Origin: Virgisporangium aliadipatigenens | GTDB taxonomy: Bacteria; Actinomycetota; Actinomycetes; Mycobacteriales; Micromonosporaceae | Direction of reading: 5' to 3' | Assembly: GCF_016863615.1 (NCBI RefSeq) | Contig: NZ_BOPF01000041.1 | Span: 1 to 59,657 of the forward strand | DNA: 59,657 nucleotides | In this document: piece by piece, positions 9,325 to 17,834 of the stretch | How positions within the stretch are numbered: position 1 is the stretch's first letter | How the letters are laid out: each line of letters begins with the position of its first letter | Position numbers and translations under genes: made by a program | Notes under the pieces: model-generated | Seen by the model: the letters and a program-made list of their open reading frames with translations, nothing else | Databases searched by the model: none | What the model was told of the DNA's origin: nothing

Positions 9325-10643
9325 CAGCCGCCGGCCGAGAGCCGGTTGGCCGTGTCGGCGATCGCCTTGATGGCCGCGTCCACCGTCATCTCGCCGGCGG
9401 CCGCGGAGTGCAGGCTCGTGTAGACCGTCCGGGAGAACTCCGGGTACCAGGACGGCGCGCCGCCCGGGAAGATCGGCCGCGACGAGGTCTTGAGCATCTC
9501 CGCGAGTTCCTTGCCGCCGATCAGCTGTCCCTTGCTGGCCAGCTGCTCGACCGCGGAGACGTGCGAGGGCAGCGGGTAGCCCTTGATGGCCTTGTCGACG
9601 CCGTTGATGCCGGCCCAGTCGGCCTGGTTCTCCGCGCTGGTGAACCACTTGATGAAGATCGCGGCGGCCTTCGGGTACTTGGCGGTGCGGGGCACGCCGA
9701 CGCCGTCGGGGTTGGAGTTGTTGGGCCCCGGGCCGGCGGCGCCGGGTGTGCGCAGGTAGCGCACCTGCTGCACGACCGAGGAGGAGGCCGGGTCGTCGTA
9801 CAGGCTGCCGATCATGCCGGAGTAGTCGCTGAACGTGCTGGCCACCTCGCCCTTGGCCATCAGCGTCTGCTGGCCCTGGGTGTCGCTGACGTTGATGTTC
9901 CCCGGTGGGACGAGGCCCTGCTTGACCGCGTCGACCATCCACTGGGCGGCCTTGTAGCCGGGCGAGCCCGGGTCGGTGAAGGTCGGCTTGTACTTGTCGT
10001 CGAGCACCGTTCCGCCGAACGCGCCGGTCGTCTGGTACCAGTACGTCGACAGGCCCTCGGCCGCGGCGAAGGGGATGTTGAGCGGGTACTGCACGGCGCC
10101 GTTGGCCTTGATCGCCTTGAGGCCCTGGGTGTACTCGTCCATCGTGGTCGGGACCGCGACCCCGGCCTTGTCGTAGATGTTCTTGTTGATGGTGGTGACG
10201 GAGAAGGAGGCGTCGTACGGGATCCCGACGACGTGCCCTCCGGCGGTGAAGGACGTCAGTTGCGGCACGTCCGCGGCCATCGCCGCCGTGTCCATGAGCT
10301 GTTCCATCGGATAGAACGCGTTGAGCTTGCCCAACTGGCCGACCCGCGACCAGTCGACGTTCGTCGCGTCCGCGAAGTAGGTCTTCGCCGCCACCGCCGC
10401 GGTGATCTTCGTCTGCAGACTGTCCCAGTCCACGTTGGTCCACTTGACGGTGATCCCGGTTTCCTTCGTGAACGCGTCGAGCGCGGCCTTCGAGGGCGGG
10501 TTGGACGCCAGCACCACCGAGATCGTCACGTTGCTCGTCGGGGCCGACAGCGGCTCCCCGGAGCCGGAACCACCATTGCACGCCGCGAGTGCGAGCACGC
10601 ACCCCGCGACCAGCATCGACCGTACTGCTCGGGACCTGACCAT
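9324..10643 (-). CDS. Sugar-binding lipoprotein of the ABC importer
   Basis: A 439-residue solute-binding lipoprotein with signal peptide and lipobox ALAAC (Cys22). It shares long identical blocks with the protein at 4575-5912, for example [25 protein letters not shown], the VGIPYDA/IGIPYDA region and [22 protein letters not shown]. The two are recent paralogues. This copy is the importer version: first gene of an operon with both permeases, coupled by TGATG overlaps. It is divergent from a DeoR-family regulator, and a repeated operator-like element sits next to each gene start. Upstream on the coding strand GCGAGG can serve as ribosome binding site. Confidence 0.92.
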   Translation of the reverse strand: MVRSRAVRSMLVAGCVLALAACNGGSGSGEPLSAPTSNVTISVVLASNPPSKAALDAFTKETGITVKWTNVDWDSLQTKITAAVAAKTYFADATNVDWSRVGQLGKLNAFYPMEQLMDTAAMAADVPQLTSFTAGGHVVGIPYDASFSVTTINKNIYDKAGVAVPTTMDEYTQGLKAIKANGAVQYPLNIPFAAAEGLSTYWYQTTGAFGGTVLDDKYKPTFTDPGSPGYKAAQWMVDAVKQGLVPPGNINVSDTQGQQTLMAKGEVASTFSDYSGMIGSLYDDPASSSVVQQVRYLRTPGAAGPGPNNSNPDGVGVPRTAKYPKAAAIFIKWFTSAENQADWAGINGVDKAIKGYPLPSHVSAVEQLASKGQLIGGKELAEMLKTSSRPIFPGGAPSWYPEFSRTVYTSLHSAAAGEMTVDAAIKAIADTANRLSAGG

Positions 10644-10673
10644 CGCCGAACCTCGCTTCAGCCGGGCAATATT

Positions 10674-10698
10674 GCGCGTTCGCTCAGTGAACGTGCAT
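10674..10698 (+). promoter_or_regulatory. Putative DeoR operator, copy 1
   Basis: The first of two 25-bp elements matching at 20 positions. It contains GCGCGTTCGCTCAGTGAAC with half-sites GTTC/GAAC around a 7-bp centre. It lies about 31 bp upstream of the binding-protein start, where a repressor would block its promoter. Confidence 0.5.
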
Positions 10699-10794
10699 CA
10701 CTGCTGATCGTTGCAGCCACCTTCACCGCACGATCATGCGTTGTCAATAACCCGTACGCACCCTGCTTGGCGCCGCTGATTGCGGATTCGTCAC

Positions 10795-10808
10795 GGAAAG
10801 CGCTTCCC
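10795..10808. promoter_or_regulatory. LacI-type palindrome with AAGCGCTT core
   Basis: GGAAAGCGCTTCCC has a perfect AAGCGCTT core with a central CG, the pattern bound by LacI/GalR-family repressors. It lies in the divergent promoter region between the importer operon and the deoR-type gene. No stand-alone LacI gene is in the window, so the binder, if any, is elsewhere. Confidence 0.4.
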
Positions 10809-10840
10809 CTTCAAAAGAATCACCGAGGTGGCGCGAGAGT

Positions 10841-10865
10841 GCGCGTTTGCTCAATGAAGCCGCAT
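10841..10865 (+). promoter_or_regulatory. Putative DeoR operator, copy 2
   Basis: The second copy of the 25-bp element, containing GCGCGTTTGCTCAATGAAG. It ends 17 bp before the regulator start, in the position expected for autoregulation. It has the same orientation as copy 1 at 10674. Confidence 0.5.
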
Positions 10866-10882
10866 GTTCGTATCATCCGCGC

Positions 10883-11641
10883 ATGCAACGTGCGCAGCGG
10901 CTGAACGCCATGGTGGCCCGCATCGTGGACGGTGGCGTGGTCGACGTGCGCGCGCTCGCCGAGGAGTTCGACGTCTCGCTCGCCACCATCCGCCGCGACG
11001 TCGACGCCCTGCAGCGCAAGCGCCTGGTCACCCGCAGCCACGGCTCGGTGCGGCCGCACGACTCGTTCCACGACCTGCCGCTGGGCCTGAAGACCACGCA
11101 GGACCTCACCGAGAAGCGGCGCATCGCCAAGCGCGCACTGGAGTTCATCGACGGCGCCCGGGTCATCGGCATGACCGGCGGCACGACGGTCACCGAGTTC
11201 GCCCGCGGGCTGCTGGACCGGCAGGGCCTCACCGTCGTCACCAACGCCCTCAACGTCGCCGCCGAACTGATCGTCAACCCCGGCCTGCGGGTCTTCTCCG
11301 CCGGCGGAGAGGTCCGGCCGAGCAGCCAGGAGGTGGTGGGGCCGAGCGCCGAGGCGTTCCTCGCCGGCTACCACCTCGACGTGGCGTTCGTCGGGGTCGA
11401 CGGGGTGGACGCGCGCGCCGGGTGCACCAACTACGACCCGGACGGTTCGCGCGCCAACCGCGTTCTGGTCGAACGGGCCAAGCGCGTCATCGTCCTCGCC
11501 GACGCCTCGAAGATCGGCCACGTGGCCCTCGCCTCGGTCTGCGAACTGTCGCAGATCGACGTGCTGCTCACCGACAGCCGCCTGGCCCAGGACGACGCGG
11601 ACCGGCTGGCCGCCCACGGCTGCGCCGTCCTGCGCGCCTGA
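10883..11641 (+). CDS. DeoR-family transcriptional regulator
   Basis: A 252-residue regulator. Residues about 5-57 are a DeoR winged helix (DVRALAEEFDVSLATIRRDV). The C-terminal DeoRC sugar-phosphate sensor fold shows GMTGGTTVTEFA, VVTNALNVAAEL and FVGVDGVDARAG. I chose ATG 10883 (MQRAQRLNAM); the in-frame start 36 bp upstream would lie inside the operator-like repeat. Members usually repress sugar operons and are relieved by a phosphorylated sugar. Divergence from the importer operon, plus the two repeated elements between them, makes that operon and itself the likely targets. Confidence 0.9.
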   Translation: MQRAQRLNAMVARIVDGGVVDVRALAEEFDVSLATIRRDVDALQRKRLVTRSHGSVRPHDSFHDLPLGLKTTQDLTEKRRIAKRALEFIDGARVIGMTGGTTVTEFARGLLDRQGLTVVTNALNVAAELIVNPGLRVFSAGGEVRPSSQEVVGPSAEAFLAGYHLDVAFVGVDGVDARAGCTNYDPDGSRANRVLVERAKRVIVLADASKIGHVALASVCELSQIDVLLTDSRLAQDDADRLAAHGCAVLRA

Positions 11642-11642
11642 G

Positions 11643-11668
11643 GGAGCGGGCACCTGCTCGGGCGCTCC
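11643..11668 (+). terminator. Possible terminator after the DeoR gene
   Basis: GGAGCG (11643) pairs with CGCTCC (11663) across a 14-nt loop that can partly pair further. It directly follows the TGA at 11641 and sits before the oppositely oriented XRE-cupin gene. Moderate stem, no T-run. Confidence 0.35.
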
Positions 11669-11721
11669 GCACGGCACCGGCGCGCGCGATGGTCATGCCC
11701 GGCTTGTTCAAGGCGGTTCGT

Positions 11722-12309
11722 TCAGGCGTGCGGTGTCGGGGAGGGCGAAAGGTGGGCGCGCTCGCCCTGCGCACTGAAGAGGGTGAGCAGTTCCGCGGGC
11801 TGGGCGCCGGCACTGCCGATCTGGTGCGGCGTGCGCGTGTCGAACTCCGCGGCCTCGCCGGGGCCGAGCCGGTATTCCTGGTCACCGAGAACGAGCCGGG
11901 CATGTCCGTTGAGCACGTAGAACCATTCGTAGCCGTCGTGCGTCTGCAGTGTCGTCGTGGCTGATGTTCCGGCCGGCGGGTAGATGACTTTGTAGGCCTG
12001 GATGCCGCCGGGCCGCCTGGTCAGCGGCACGACCGTGAAGCCGGATCGCCGCACGGGGCGCAGGTGGATGCGCGGATCGCCGGTGTGCGGCGCCGCGACC
12101 AGATCATCGAGCGGAACCCCGTGCGCCTGTGCCAGCGGAAGCAACTGCTCCAGCGTCGGGCGCAGCTTGCCGTTCTCGAGACGCGACAGCGTGCTCGCGG
12201 TCAGGCCGGTCTCGGCCGCCAGCGCGGCGAGGGAGATGTTCCGCGCCCGACGCAGCGCATGCAGGCGGGGGCCGACCCCGGCGAGGACGTCTTTGGGAGT
12301 CACGCTCAT
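11722..12309 (-). CDS. XRE-family regulator with C-terminal cupin
   Basis: A 195-residue regulator. Residues about 10-65 are an XRE helix-turn-helix (SLAALAAETGLTASTLSRLE). Residues about 110-185 are a cupin sensor (FYVLNGHARLVLGDQEYRLG, then EAAEFDTRTPHQIG). The start MSVTPKDVL at 12309 is chosen because the helix-turn-helix follows at the usual distance; a longer frame runs to 12396 but would overlap the divergent hydrolase. A paralogue with the same architecture lies at 54969-55574. It is divergent from a lipoprotein hydrolase gene which it may control; a shared 14-bp motif lies in both promoters. Confidence 0.88.
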   Translation of the reverse strand: MSVTPKDVLAGVGPRLHALRRARNISLAALAAETGLTASTLSRLENGKLRPTLEQLLPLAQAHGVPLDDLVAAPHTGDPRIHLRPVRRSGFTVVPLTRRPGGIQAYKVIYPPAGTSATTTLQTHDGYEWFYVLNGHARLVLGDQEYRLGPGEAAEFDTRTPHQIGSAGAQPAELLTLFSAQGERAHLSPSPTPHA

Positions 12310-12338
12310 GGCCCCATGATGCGGATCCGCAATATTTC

Positions 12339-12352
12339 TAGCAAGTAGGCAA
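12339..12352 (-). promoter_or_regulatory. Putative XRE-cupin operator
   Basis: On the minus strand TTGCCTACTTGCTA lies 30 bp upstream of the XRE-cupin start. It resembles TTGCCGATTGGCAA found upstream of the paralogous regulator (55584-55597). It is a weak palindrome; support comes from recurrence at the equivalent position. Confidence 0.35.
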
Positions 12353-12388
12353 TGCTGCTGGTGATGCTGTCGGCGGAGGTAATCACCG

Positions 12389-13441
12389 ATGCTCACATCA
12401 GCAGCAACTTCGACAGCCGCAGCGCGTTGGTCGCGCTGCCTGGCAGCCGTCGCCGCCGCGCTCGTCCTGACGGCAGCGTGCTCGGCCGCCGGCGGGCAGG
12501 CGCCGGGGCCGGCGACCGCGGTCGCCTCGGCCGGCTACGACTCGGCCACCCGAGGCGACGCCGAGTTCAACCGTCAGTTCCGGCACGAGATGGCGGACGT
12601 CAACGGCGTACGGATGCACTACGTCGCCGGCGGGACCGGCGAGCCGCTCGTCCTGCTGCACGGCTGGGCTCAGTCGTGGTACGCGTGGCGTGGGATCATG
12701 CCGGCGCTTGCCGAGAGCTACACGGTGTACGCGCTGGATCTGCCAGGACTCGGCGACAGCGTGGGTGCGCCGGCCGGTTACGACAAGGCCACCCTGGCCC
12801 GTTACGTGCACGGGCTACTCGCCGACAGGCTCGGTCTGCGAAAGATCAACCTGGTCGGGCACGATCTCGGCGCCGGCGTCGGGTTCCAGTACGCCGCACA
12901 GTTCCCGAACGAGGTCGTCAAGTACGCCCACCTGGACTATCCCCTGCCCGGCCCGGCGCTCAGCGCGAACAGCTACCGCCAGGTGAGCTGGCACATGGCG
13001 TTCCACAGCCAGGACCGGTTCCCCGAAATGCTGGTCGACGACGATGTGCGGGACTATCTCGCGCTCTTCTACGGGTACGTCGCCCACGGCGGGACCGCCT
13101 TCGGCGGCCCGGGCGCGAAGGCTCCGTTCACCGAGCAACAGATGGACGAGTACGCCCGCACGTACCAGCGCCCGCAGGTACTGGCCGGCGGGTTCGCGCT
13201 CTACCGCACCCTGGACCAGGACGAGCGGGACAACGTCGCCGCGAAGCCGATCGCCGTGCCGGCACTGCTTCTGACGGCCGAAGGCTCGCTCGACTTCACC
13301 CGCCGGACGGTCCAGCCAGTCATGTCCAACCTCACCCGTGCCGTCGAGGTACCCGGGTCCGGCCACTGGCTACCCGAGGAGAACCCGCAATTCGTCACCG
13401 CCGAACTGGTGAACTTCTTCGGGAGCAGGGCGGATCGATGA
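12389..13441 (+). CDS. Lipoprotein alpha/beta-hydrolase, epoxide hydrolase-like
   Basis: A 350-residue hydrolase with a lipoprotein signal ending LTAAC (Cys31), so it is probably anchored outside the membrane. The fold shows the oxyanion HGW at about 91-93, then LDLPGLGDS. The nucleophile elbow VGHDLGA has Asp159 instead of Ser, typical of epoxide hydrolases and haloalkane dehalogenases. The catalytic His is near residue 326 (GSGHWLPEENP). An extracytoplasmic, lipid-anchored member is less common than the cytoplasmic ones. Its stop overlaps the start of the DinB-like gene, so the two form an operon divergent from the XRE-cupin regulator. Confidence 0.85.
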   Translation: MLTSAATSTAAARWSRCLAAVAAALVLTAACSAAGGQAPGPATAVASAGYDSATRGDAEFNRQFRHEMADVNGVRMHYVAGGTGEPLVLLHGWAQSWYAWRGIMPALAESYTVYALDLPGLGDSVGAPAGYDKATLARYVHGLLADRLGLRKINLVGHDLGAGVGFQYAAQFPNEVVKYAHLDYPLPGPALSANSYRQVSWHMAFHSQDRFPEMLVDDDVRDYLALFYGYVAHGGTAFGGPGAKAPFTEQQMDEYARTYQRPQVLAGGFALYRTLDQDERDNVAAKPIAVPALLLTAEGSLDFTRRTVQPVMSNLTRAVEVPGSGHWLPEENPQFVTAELVNFFGSRADR

Positions 13442-14004
13442 CCGAAGCTCTCGAGGCCGGACCGCCACGCGCTGCTCGTCCAACGCCACGATCGGAGAAG
13501 CTGATGCCGCCTCCCACCCGGAAGAGGAAACGGAAGGACACCGGTCCCGCGTGGACCGCCCCCGATGAGAAGGCCACCCTGCGGGGATTTCTCGACTACC
13601 TCCGCACCGCGATCGCGAACAAGGTCGTCGACGTGCCGGAGCCGGCGGTCCGCACCGCGGGAGTGCCCTCCGGCACCAACCTCCTCGGGCTGATCAAACA
13701 CCTGACCGCCGTCGAGAGGTTCTACTTCCTCGAAGAACCGATCAACAACATGAACCGCACCTTCAGGCCCACCCGCGACGAAACCGTCGAGAGCCTGCTC
13801 GACGACTATCGGGCGACCACTGCACGAGCGAACCAGGTCATCGAAACCTGGACCGACCTGACCCAGCCGGCGCCCCGTCCCCCAGGCCGCGCCCTGCCAC
13901 CGACCCGACGATGGGTCCTGGTCCACATGATCGAAGAAACCGGGCGGCACGCCGGGCACGCCGACATCCTCCGCGAACAGATCGACGGCTCCACCGGCCG
14001 CTGA
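13438..14004 (+). CDS. DinB/DUF664-family protein
   Basis: A 188-residue protein starting at ATG 13438 in an ATGA overlap with the hydrolase, with GGGAGCAGGG upstream; an internal ATG at 13504 would drop a basic Arg/Lys-rich leader. The DUF664 core is clear: LRGFLDYLRTAI, GTNLLGLIKHLTAVERFYF, and the terminal VLVHMIEETGRHAGHADILR. DinB-fold proteins are four-helix bundles whose His residues (H in KHLT, H and H in RHAGHAD) bind a metal; many act in thiol-dependent chemistry, but the substrate here is unknown. A paralogue is at 17126-17743. Confidence 0.85.
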   Translation: MTEALEAGPPRAARPTPRSEKLMPPPTRKRKRKDTGPAWTAPDEKATLRGFLDYLRTAIANKVVDVPEPAVRTAGVPSGTNLLGLIKHLTAVERFYFLEEPINNMNRTFRPTRDETVESLLDDYRATTARANQVIETWTDLTQPAPRPPGRALPPTRRWVLVHMIEETGRHAGHADILREQIDGSTGR

Positions 14005-14025
14005 CGCTTCGTCCCGACCATCGTC

Positions 14026-14075
14026 GCTCGCGGCAGGGGCGGATGCCTCTGTGGCCGGCAAAGTCGGTTGGCGGT
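14026..14075 (+). repeat. Partial copies of the dispersed repeat (3' end then 5' end)
   Basis: GCTCGCGGCAGGGGCGGATG at 14026 matches the 3' terminus of the dispersed repeat family. A few bases later CCGGCAAAGTCGGTTGGCGG (about 14055) resembles its 5' terminus. The 268 bp between 14005 and 14272 hold no gene I can support. Confidence 0.4.
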
Positions 14076-14272
14076 GTCGGCCCGGTCAGCGATCATCGCG
14101 GGTGAACGATCCGGCACGAGGACCCGGCCGTGCGCGAGGAGGGCTACCTCGCGCTCGGTGTCGCCGCGCTCGGCTACCAGCCCGCGCTGCAGGCGCTTCT
14201 CGCACACGCCGAAGCGGGGTGCGCCGACCGGGATGCCGACGTTCGGCCTGGGCCGGTCCATCAGGCCGTCGG

Positions 14273-14779
14273 CTATCTTGCGGGCGGCGGACTCCCGAAC
14301 GGTCCATCCGGCGGGACCGGTGGGCTCAGGGCCTCCAACAGTTCGGTGAGCGCGCTGCGGGTCGAGTCGGCCAGGGCAGATTCGGTCAGGACCTCTCGGA
14401 GCGCCGCGCTCCAGTTTTCACCGGTCCCCGGCGTCAGATCTCGTGACCACGAGCCGGTCGAGGTGGTTCCCTGAATGAGCAGTCCGCCGGGGCGGGACGG
14501 ACCGTTACGGGGAAACCACCGCTCCCCCGGTGACGCCGACCACCCGATCGGTGGCATCGGCCCTACCGGTCGACCTGCCATCGGTGGGAACGGTTGTCCG
14601 GCGTCCGCCGGGTAGGTCTCCGGCAGCGGCGCTTCGAGTCGAACCATCGAATCGGCTGCGGACTGCACGAGTTCCAAGCGGCAGTCCAGCGGCGTGCAGT
14701 TGCGGCGTAGCGTTTCGACGAAGCTCCAAAGGTCGGCGAAAGTCGTTTGGTGAAGATCGAGGGAAAGTCTCGTCGCCAT
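14273..14779 (-). CDS. Hypothetical protein
   Basis: A 168-residue frame beginning MATRLSLDLHQTTFADLWSF. The first 55 residues have normal protein character (ATRLSLDLHQTTFADL, ELVQSAADSMVRLEAP), and the rest is rich in Pro, Gly and Ser. No family recognised. It stands alone between the DinB-like and SUKH genes. Moderate support: an ATG start, balanced composition in the N-terminal half, and no better frame on either strand. Confidence 0.5.
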   Translation of the reverse strand: MATRLSLDLHQTTFADLWSFVETLRRNCTPLDCRLELVQSAADSMVRLEAPLPETYPADAGQPFPPMAGRPVGPMPPIGWSASPGERWFPRNGPSRPGGLLIQGTTSTGSWSRDLTPGTGENWSAALREVLTESALADSTRSALTELLEALSPPVPPDGPFGSPPPAR

Positions 14780-14864
14780 TTTTCGCAGTGTGTACGACGA
14801 ACGCCATATTGGGTGATCACCTGGCCACCGAAACGCTGATCAAGGGAGAACGTTGGCGGTCGTA

Positions 14865-14893
14865 GGGGCGGATCGCAGCATGAGCGCGCACCA
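14865..14893 (+). repeat. 3'-end footprint of the dispersed repeat
   Basis: GATCGCAGCATGAGCGCGCA lies just upstream of the SUKH gene. It matches the GCGGCATGAGCGTGCACC form of the repeat terminus seen at 33527. Confidence 0.35.
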
Positions 14894-14918
14894 TTGCGAG
14901 CGGCCTTAGGGTGGGGCC

Positions 14919-16043
14919 GTGGCTTCGATCGACCGGCCCCGCACGGCAGAGCAGTGGCGCGTCTTCCTCGCCGGGTACGGCGCGGATTTCCTCCGCATCG
15001 CCGATGCGGATCGGCTCGACCAACTCGGGGACGAACGGCGGGCCTCCGGGTGGCTCGGCTTCGCCGGCGCTGGTGAGGAGGCGCTCGCCGCTGTCGAGGA
15101 GCGAATCGGGATGACGCTTCCGCCCGGGTACCGAGGCTTCCTGCAAGCCTCTGACGGGTGGCTGGAGATGGGACCGTTCGTGTGGACGATGCGGACGACG
15201 GTCGACGTCGGATGGTTGCGGGACATAGAGCCCGACATGTGCGATCTGGGTGACGAGGACGACGAGTTGCTGGCGCGGGCGCTGTTGGTGTCCGCCGACG
15301 CGGACGCGTGCTTCTGGCTTCTCGATCCTGGGGACGTCAGCAGTAACGGGGAGTGGGCGGCGTATGTGTGGGCGTCGTGGTACCCGGGCCTCGGCGACCG
15401 CTTCGACTCGTTCGCCGATCTCGTTGCCGCCGAGCGGGAGTCGTTCGAGGAACTCAATGCGCGCGACGGGCGTGCGCTCAATCCCGCCGGGGCGGCCGAG
15501 CTGGTGGCGGACGGGCGGCGGCTGGCGCTGCGGGGCGACGCCGAGGGGGCGGTCGAGCGCTTCGAGGCGGCAGCCCGCAAGGGGTCGGGAGCGGGGCAGT
15601 ACCTCGCCGTCGTCTTGGCGGCATTCCTGCGGCCCGACGCGCATCACCTGATCCGCAACGACGTCCTGGCCCATCCGCACGTGGTCGAAGCGGTCGGTGC
15701 CGGACGGGTGCGCGTCGAACTCGTACCACTGCTCCTTCGGCGTGAATCCGGCGCCTGGGCCCAGAAAATCGTGACGAAGGCGCTCGGCGATGCCGCCGAC
15801 GCACCGGTACCGCCGGAGCCACCGGAGTTCGCCGCCGCACTCGAACGGGCCCGCGAACTCGCACGCCGTGGTGACACCGAGGCAGCCTGGTCGGTCGTAG
15901 TCGCAGCGGTGCCGCGGTGGCACAGCGACGACCCTTTGCGCATCGCGCCCCTGACGCTGCTCACCGATCCGGTCCTGAGCCCACTCGTCACCCCACAGCG
16001 AGCCGCCTGGATCGCGACCACCCCGAAGGGCGTCGATCGCTGA
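14919..16043 (+). CDS. SMI1/KNR4 (SUKH) domain protein
   Basis: A 374-residue cytoplasmic protein starting at GTG 14919. Residues about 40-165 form a SUKH domain: AAVEERIGMTLPPGYRGFL, then QASDGWLEMGPFVW, and a late acidic patch CDLGDEDDELL. SUKH proteins are best known as immunity proteins that neutralise nuclease or deaminase toxins. The remaining C-terminal 200 residues look alpha-helical with TPR/HEAT-like periodicity (GAVERFEAAARKGSGAGQYL). No toxin gene adjoins it. Role as immunity is inferred from the family. Confidence 0.8.
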   Translation: MASIDRPRTAEQWRVFLAGYGADFLRIADADRLDQLGDERRASGWLGFAGAGEEALAAVEERIGMTLPPGYRGFLQASDGWLEMGPFVWTMRTTVDVGWLRDIEPDMCDLGDEDDELLARALLVSADADACFWLLDPGDVSSNGEWAAYVWASWYPGLGDRFDSFADLVAAERESFEELNARDGRALNPAGAAELVADGRRLALRGDAEGAVERFEAAARKGSGAGQYLAVVLAAFLRPDAHHLIRNDVLAHPHVVEAVGAGRVRVELVPLLLRRESGAWAQKIVTKALGDAADAPVPPEPPEFAAALERARELARRGDTEAAWSVVVAAVPRWHSDDPLRIAPLTLLTDPVLSPLVTPQRAAWIATTPKGVDR

Positions 16044-16134
16044 CCGATCCGGCAGCGACACTGTTCCTGGCACCGGCCGGTTCGACACCGACGGCGGTAG
16101 GACGAGGCCCGGTCGGTGTGCCGTGCGGCAGGCG

Positions 16135-17040
16135 TCAGCCGACCTGTCGGATCGACCAGGTGCCGAGGATCGCGCCAACGGTCAGCAAACCCGGGCCGGG
16201 TGGGACGGAGAGCGGACCCCGGAACAGTCCGCCGGAGCTCAGCAGCAACCGGCGACCGGTGCCATCCGGGTAGTGGAACACAACCACCGGCCCCTCCGCC
16301 TCGACCTGCAGGAGTCCGACCGGCCTGCCATAGGCGAGCACGCCGGCGGTCCGGCCCGACGCCGAGCCGGTGAACGGTGTCGCGTCGCGCAACCGCCGCA
16401 CGGTCATGCGGGTGCCCCAGACACGGTGGCCGTGGCCCGTCGCGGGCGAGAAACGGACCGCGGTCACGTCCGGGCCGAGCACGTAGCGAGCGGCCGGCGA
16501 GGAGAACAGCCACTGCTCCGAGCTGTCGCTCGACGTGGTGCCGGTGGTGATCACCGGTGTGGCGTTGATGAACCGGAACCGGTTGCGCAGTTCGACGATG
16601 ACACCTTCGCCGGGTGCGGGACGCTCGATCGGCACCGGGGCGCGACCCGCCGCGCGCCTGCTGTACGGCGTGAAGTCAGCGGTGTCCGTGAGCGCCGGGT
16701 GGTGGTCCAGGTGCTCGAAGCGCAGTTCGTTCATGACGCCCGGGTCCATCAGCGCGTCCGCGAACCTCCAGGACAGCGGGTCGACCCGCACGTCGTGACC
16801 GCCGGGGACGCGCCGATAGTGGATGTCGTTGCCCGGCATCACGGCGGCCAGTTCGGCGGAAAGCCTCGCCCGGAACAGGCAGCGCACGACGGCGCCCCGG
16901 TTGCTGGCCGAAACCACGTCCGCGTCCACCACCGAATGCCCGTCCCCGGACGGATCCCGGCTGACCCGCCGAACGACGAGCGTGCCGACGTCGTGCGGGA
17001 TCGACGGGTGCTCCATGTCCCGCCCCGCGGTGCCGACCAT
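16135..17040 (-). CDS. Hypothetical protein, about 301 aa
   Basis: The start is placed at ATG 17040 (MVGTAGRDMEHPSIPHDVG); MEHPS 27 bp later is an alternative, and the frame stays open upstream but loses protein character. The N-terminal half carries EHLDHHPALTDTADFTPYSR; the C-terminal half is beta-rich (VRFSPATGHGHRVWGTRMTV, GPVVVFHYPDGTGRRLLLSS). No signal peptide or TM segment seen. No family recognised. It lies between the SUKH and DinB genes, both of which belong to defence- or stress-type families. Confidence 0.6.
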   Translation of the reverse strand: MVGTAGRDMEHPSIPHDVGTLVVRRVSRDPSGDGHSVVDADVVSASNRGAVVRCLFRARLSAELAAVMPGNDIHYRRVPGGHDVRVDPLSWRFADALMDPGVMNELRFEHLDHHPALTDTADFTPYSRRAAGRAPVPIERPAPGEGVIVELRNRFRFINATPVITTGTTSSDSSEQWLFSSPAARYVLGPDVTAVRFSPATGHGHRVWGTRMTVRRLRDATPFTGSASGRTAGVLAYGRPVGLLQVEAEGPVVVFHYPDGTGRRLLLSSGGLFRGPLSVPPGPGLLTVGAILGTWSIRQVG

Positions 17041-17125
17041 GGTCACCAACCTAGACGGGTCGCCGACGCCATGGTTGTCGCCTGTACGACGGCCCGGCAC
17101 TTGAGCACAGGGCGACGGTGACCTG

Positions 17126-17743
17126 TCAGTCGAGCACGATCCCGGCCCGATTCTGCGCAGGTCCAGGCTGGCATCCGTCGTGGATGAGCGCGGCTTCACG
17201 AGCGGTGGCCTCGACCCGATCGTGAAACTCCGACCAGGATCCGGGCAGATTGCTGACGGTGGGGTGATATCCGGCGCTGCCGTCGACGAGTTCGCGGACG
17301 ATGTCGGCGTGACCGGCGTGCCGACCCGTTTCGCTGATCATATGGACCAGCATCCACAGCAAGGTCACGTCCCGCATGCCCTCGGGAAAGTGTGGCGCCC
17401 GGCCGGCAGCGTCCAGATCGAGGGCCTCGATGGTGGCGTCGGCGTGCGCCCACGCCCGTCGGTATTCCGCGATCACGTCCGTTCGGGTCTCGTCCGCGCG
17501 GACGAGGAAGTCCTCCGACTGGGTGCGGTCGAGGAGCCACGGCCCCGCCTGAGCGGGCCGGCCGAACACCTCACCGAAATAGCCGAACTCGTTTCCGGTC
17601 AAATGCTTCACCAGGCCGAGCAGATTGGTGCCGGTCGGGGTGACGGGCCGTCTTGCGTCGTACTCGGAAAGGCCGTCGAGTTTCCACACCATGACGTCGC
17701 GCACCTGCTGCAGATAGAGGTGCAGATAGGCTTTCGGGTCCAC
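17126..17743 (-). CDS. DinB/DUF664-family protein
   Basis: A 205-residue DinB-fold protein: YLHLYLQQVRDVMVWKLDGL, GTNLLGLVKHLTGNEFGYFG and LVHMISETGRHAGHADIVRE. The three His positions typical of the fold are kept. It is a paralogue of 13438-14004 and slightly longer at the C-terminus. It is divergent from the AraC-type gene at 17835, with about 90 bp between them, so that regulator may control it. Confidence 0.87.
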   Translation of the reverse strand: MDPKAYLHLYLQQVRDVMVWKLDGLSEYDARRPVTPTGTNLLGLVKHLTGNEFGYFGEVFGRPAQAGPWLLDRTQSEDFLVRADETRTDVIAEYRRAWAHADATIEALDLDAAGRAPHFPEGMRDVTLLWMLVHMISETGRHAGHADIVRELVDGSAGYHPTVSNLPGSWSEFHDRVEATAREAALIHDGCQPGPAQNRAGIVLD

Positions 17744-17834
17744 GGCTCGACGTTATGCGGATCGGCACGGCCCGGTCGCGAACGCAAGTGCCGTAACGAT
17801 GGATCCTCCGTGCCACGTGTGGTTGGGTCGCCGG

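Noticed and set aside
14130-14474. Possible gene reading VREEGYLALGVAALGYQPAL
   Set aside because: A short protein-like stretch but no continuous family text; neighbouring frames are equally open, so not annotated.
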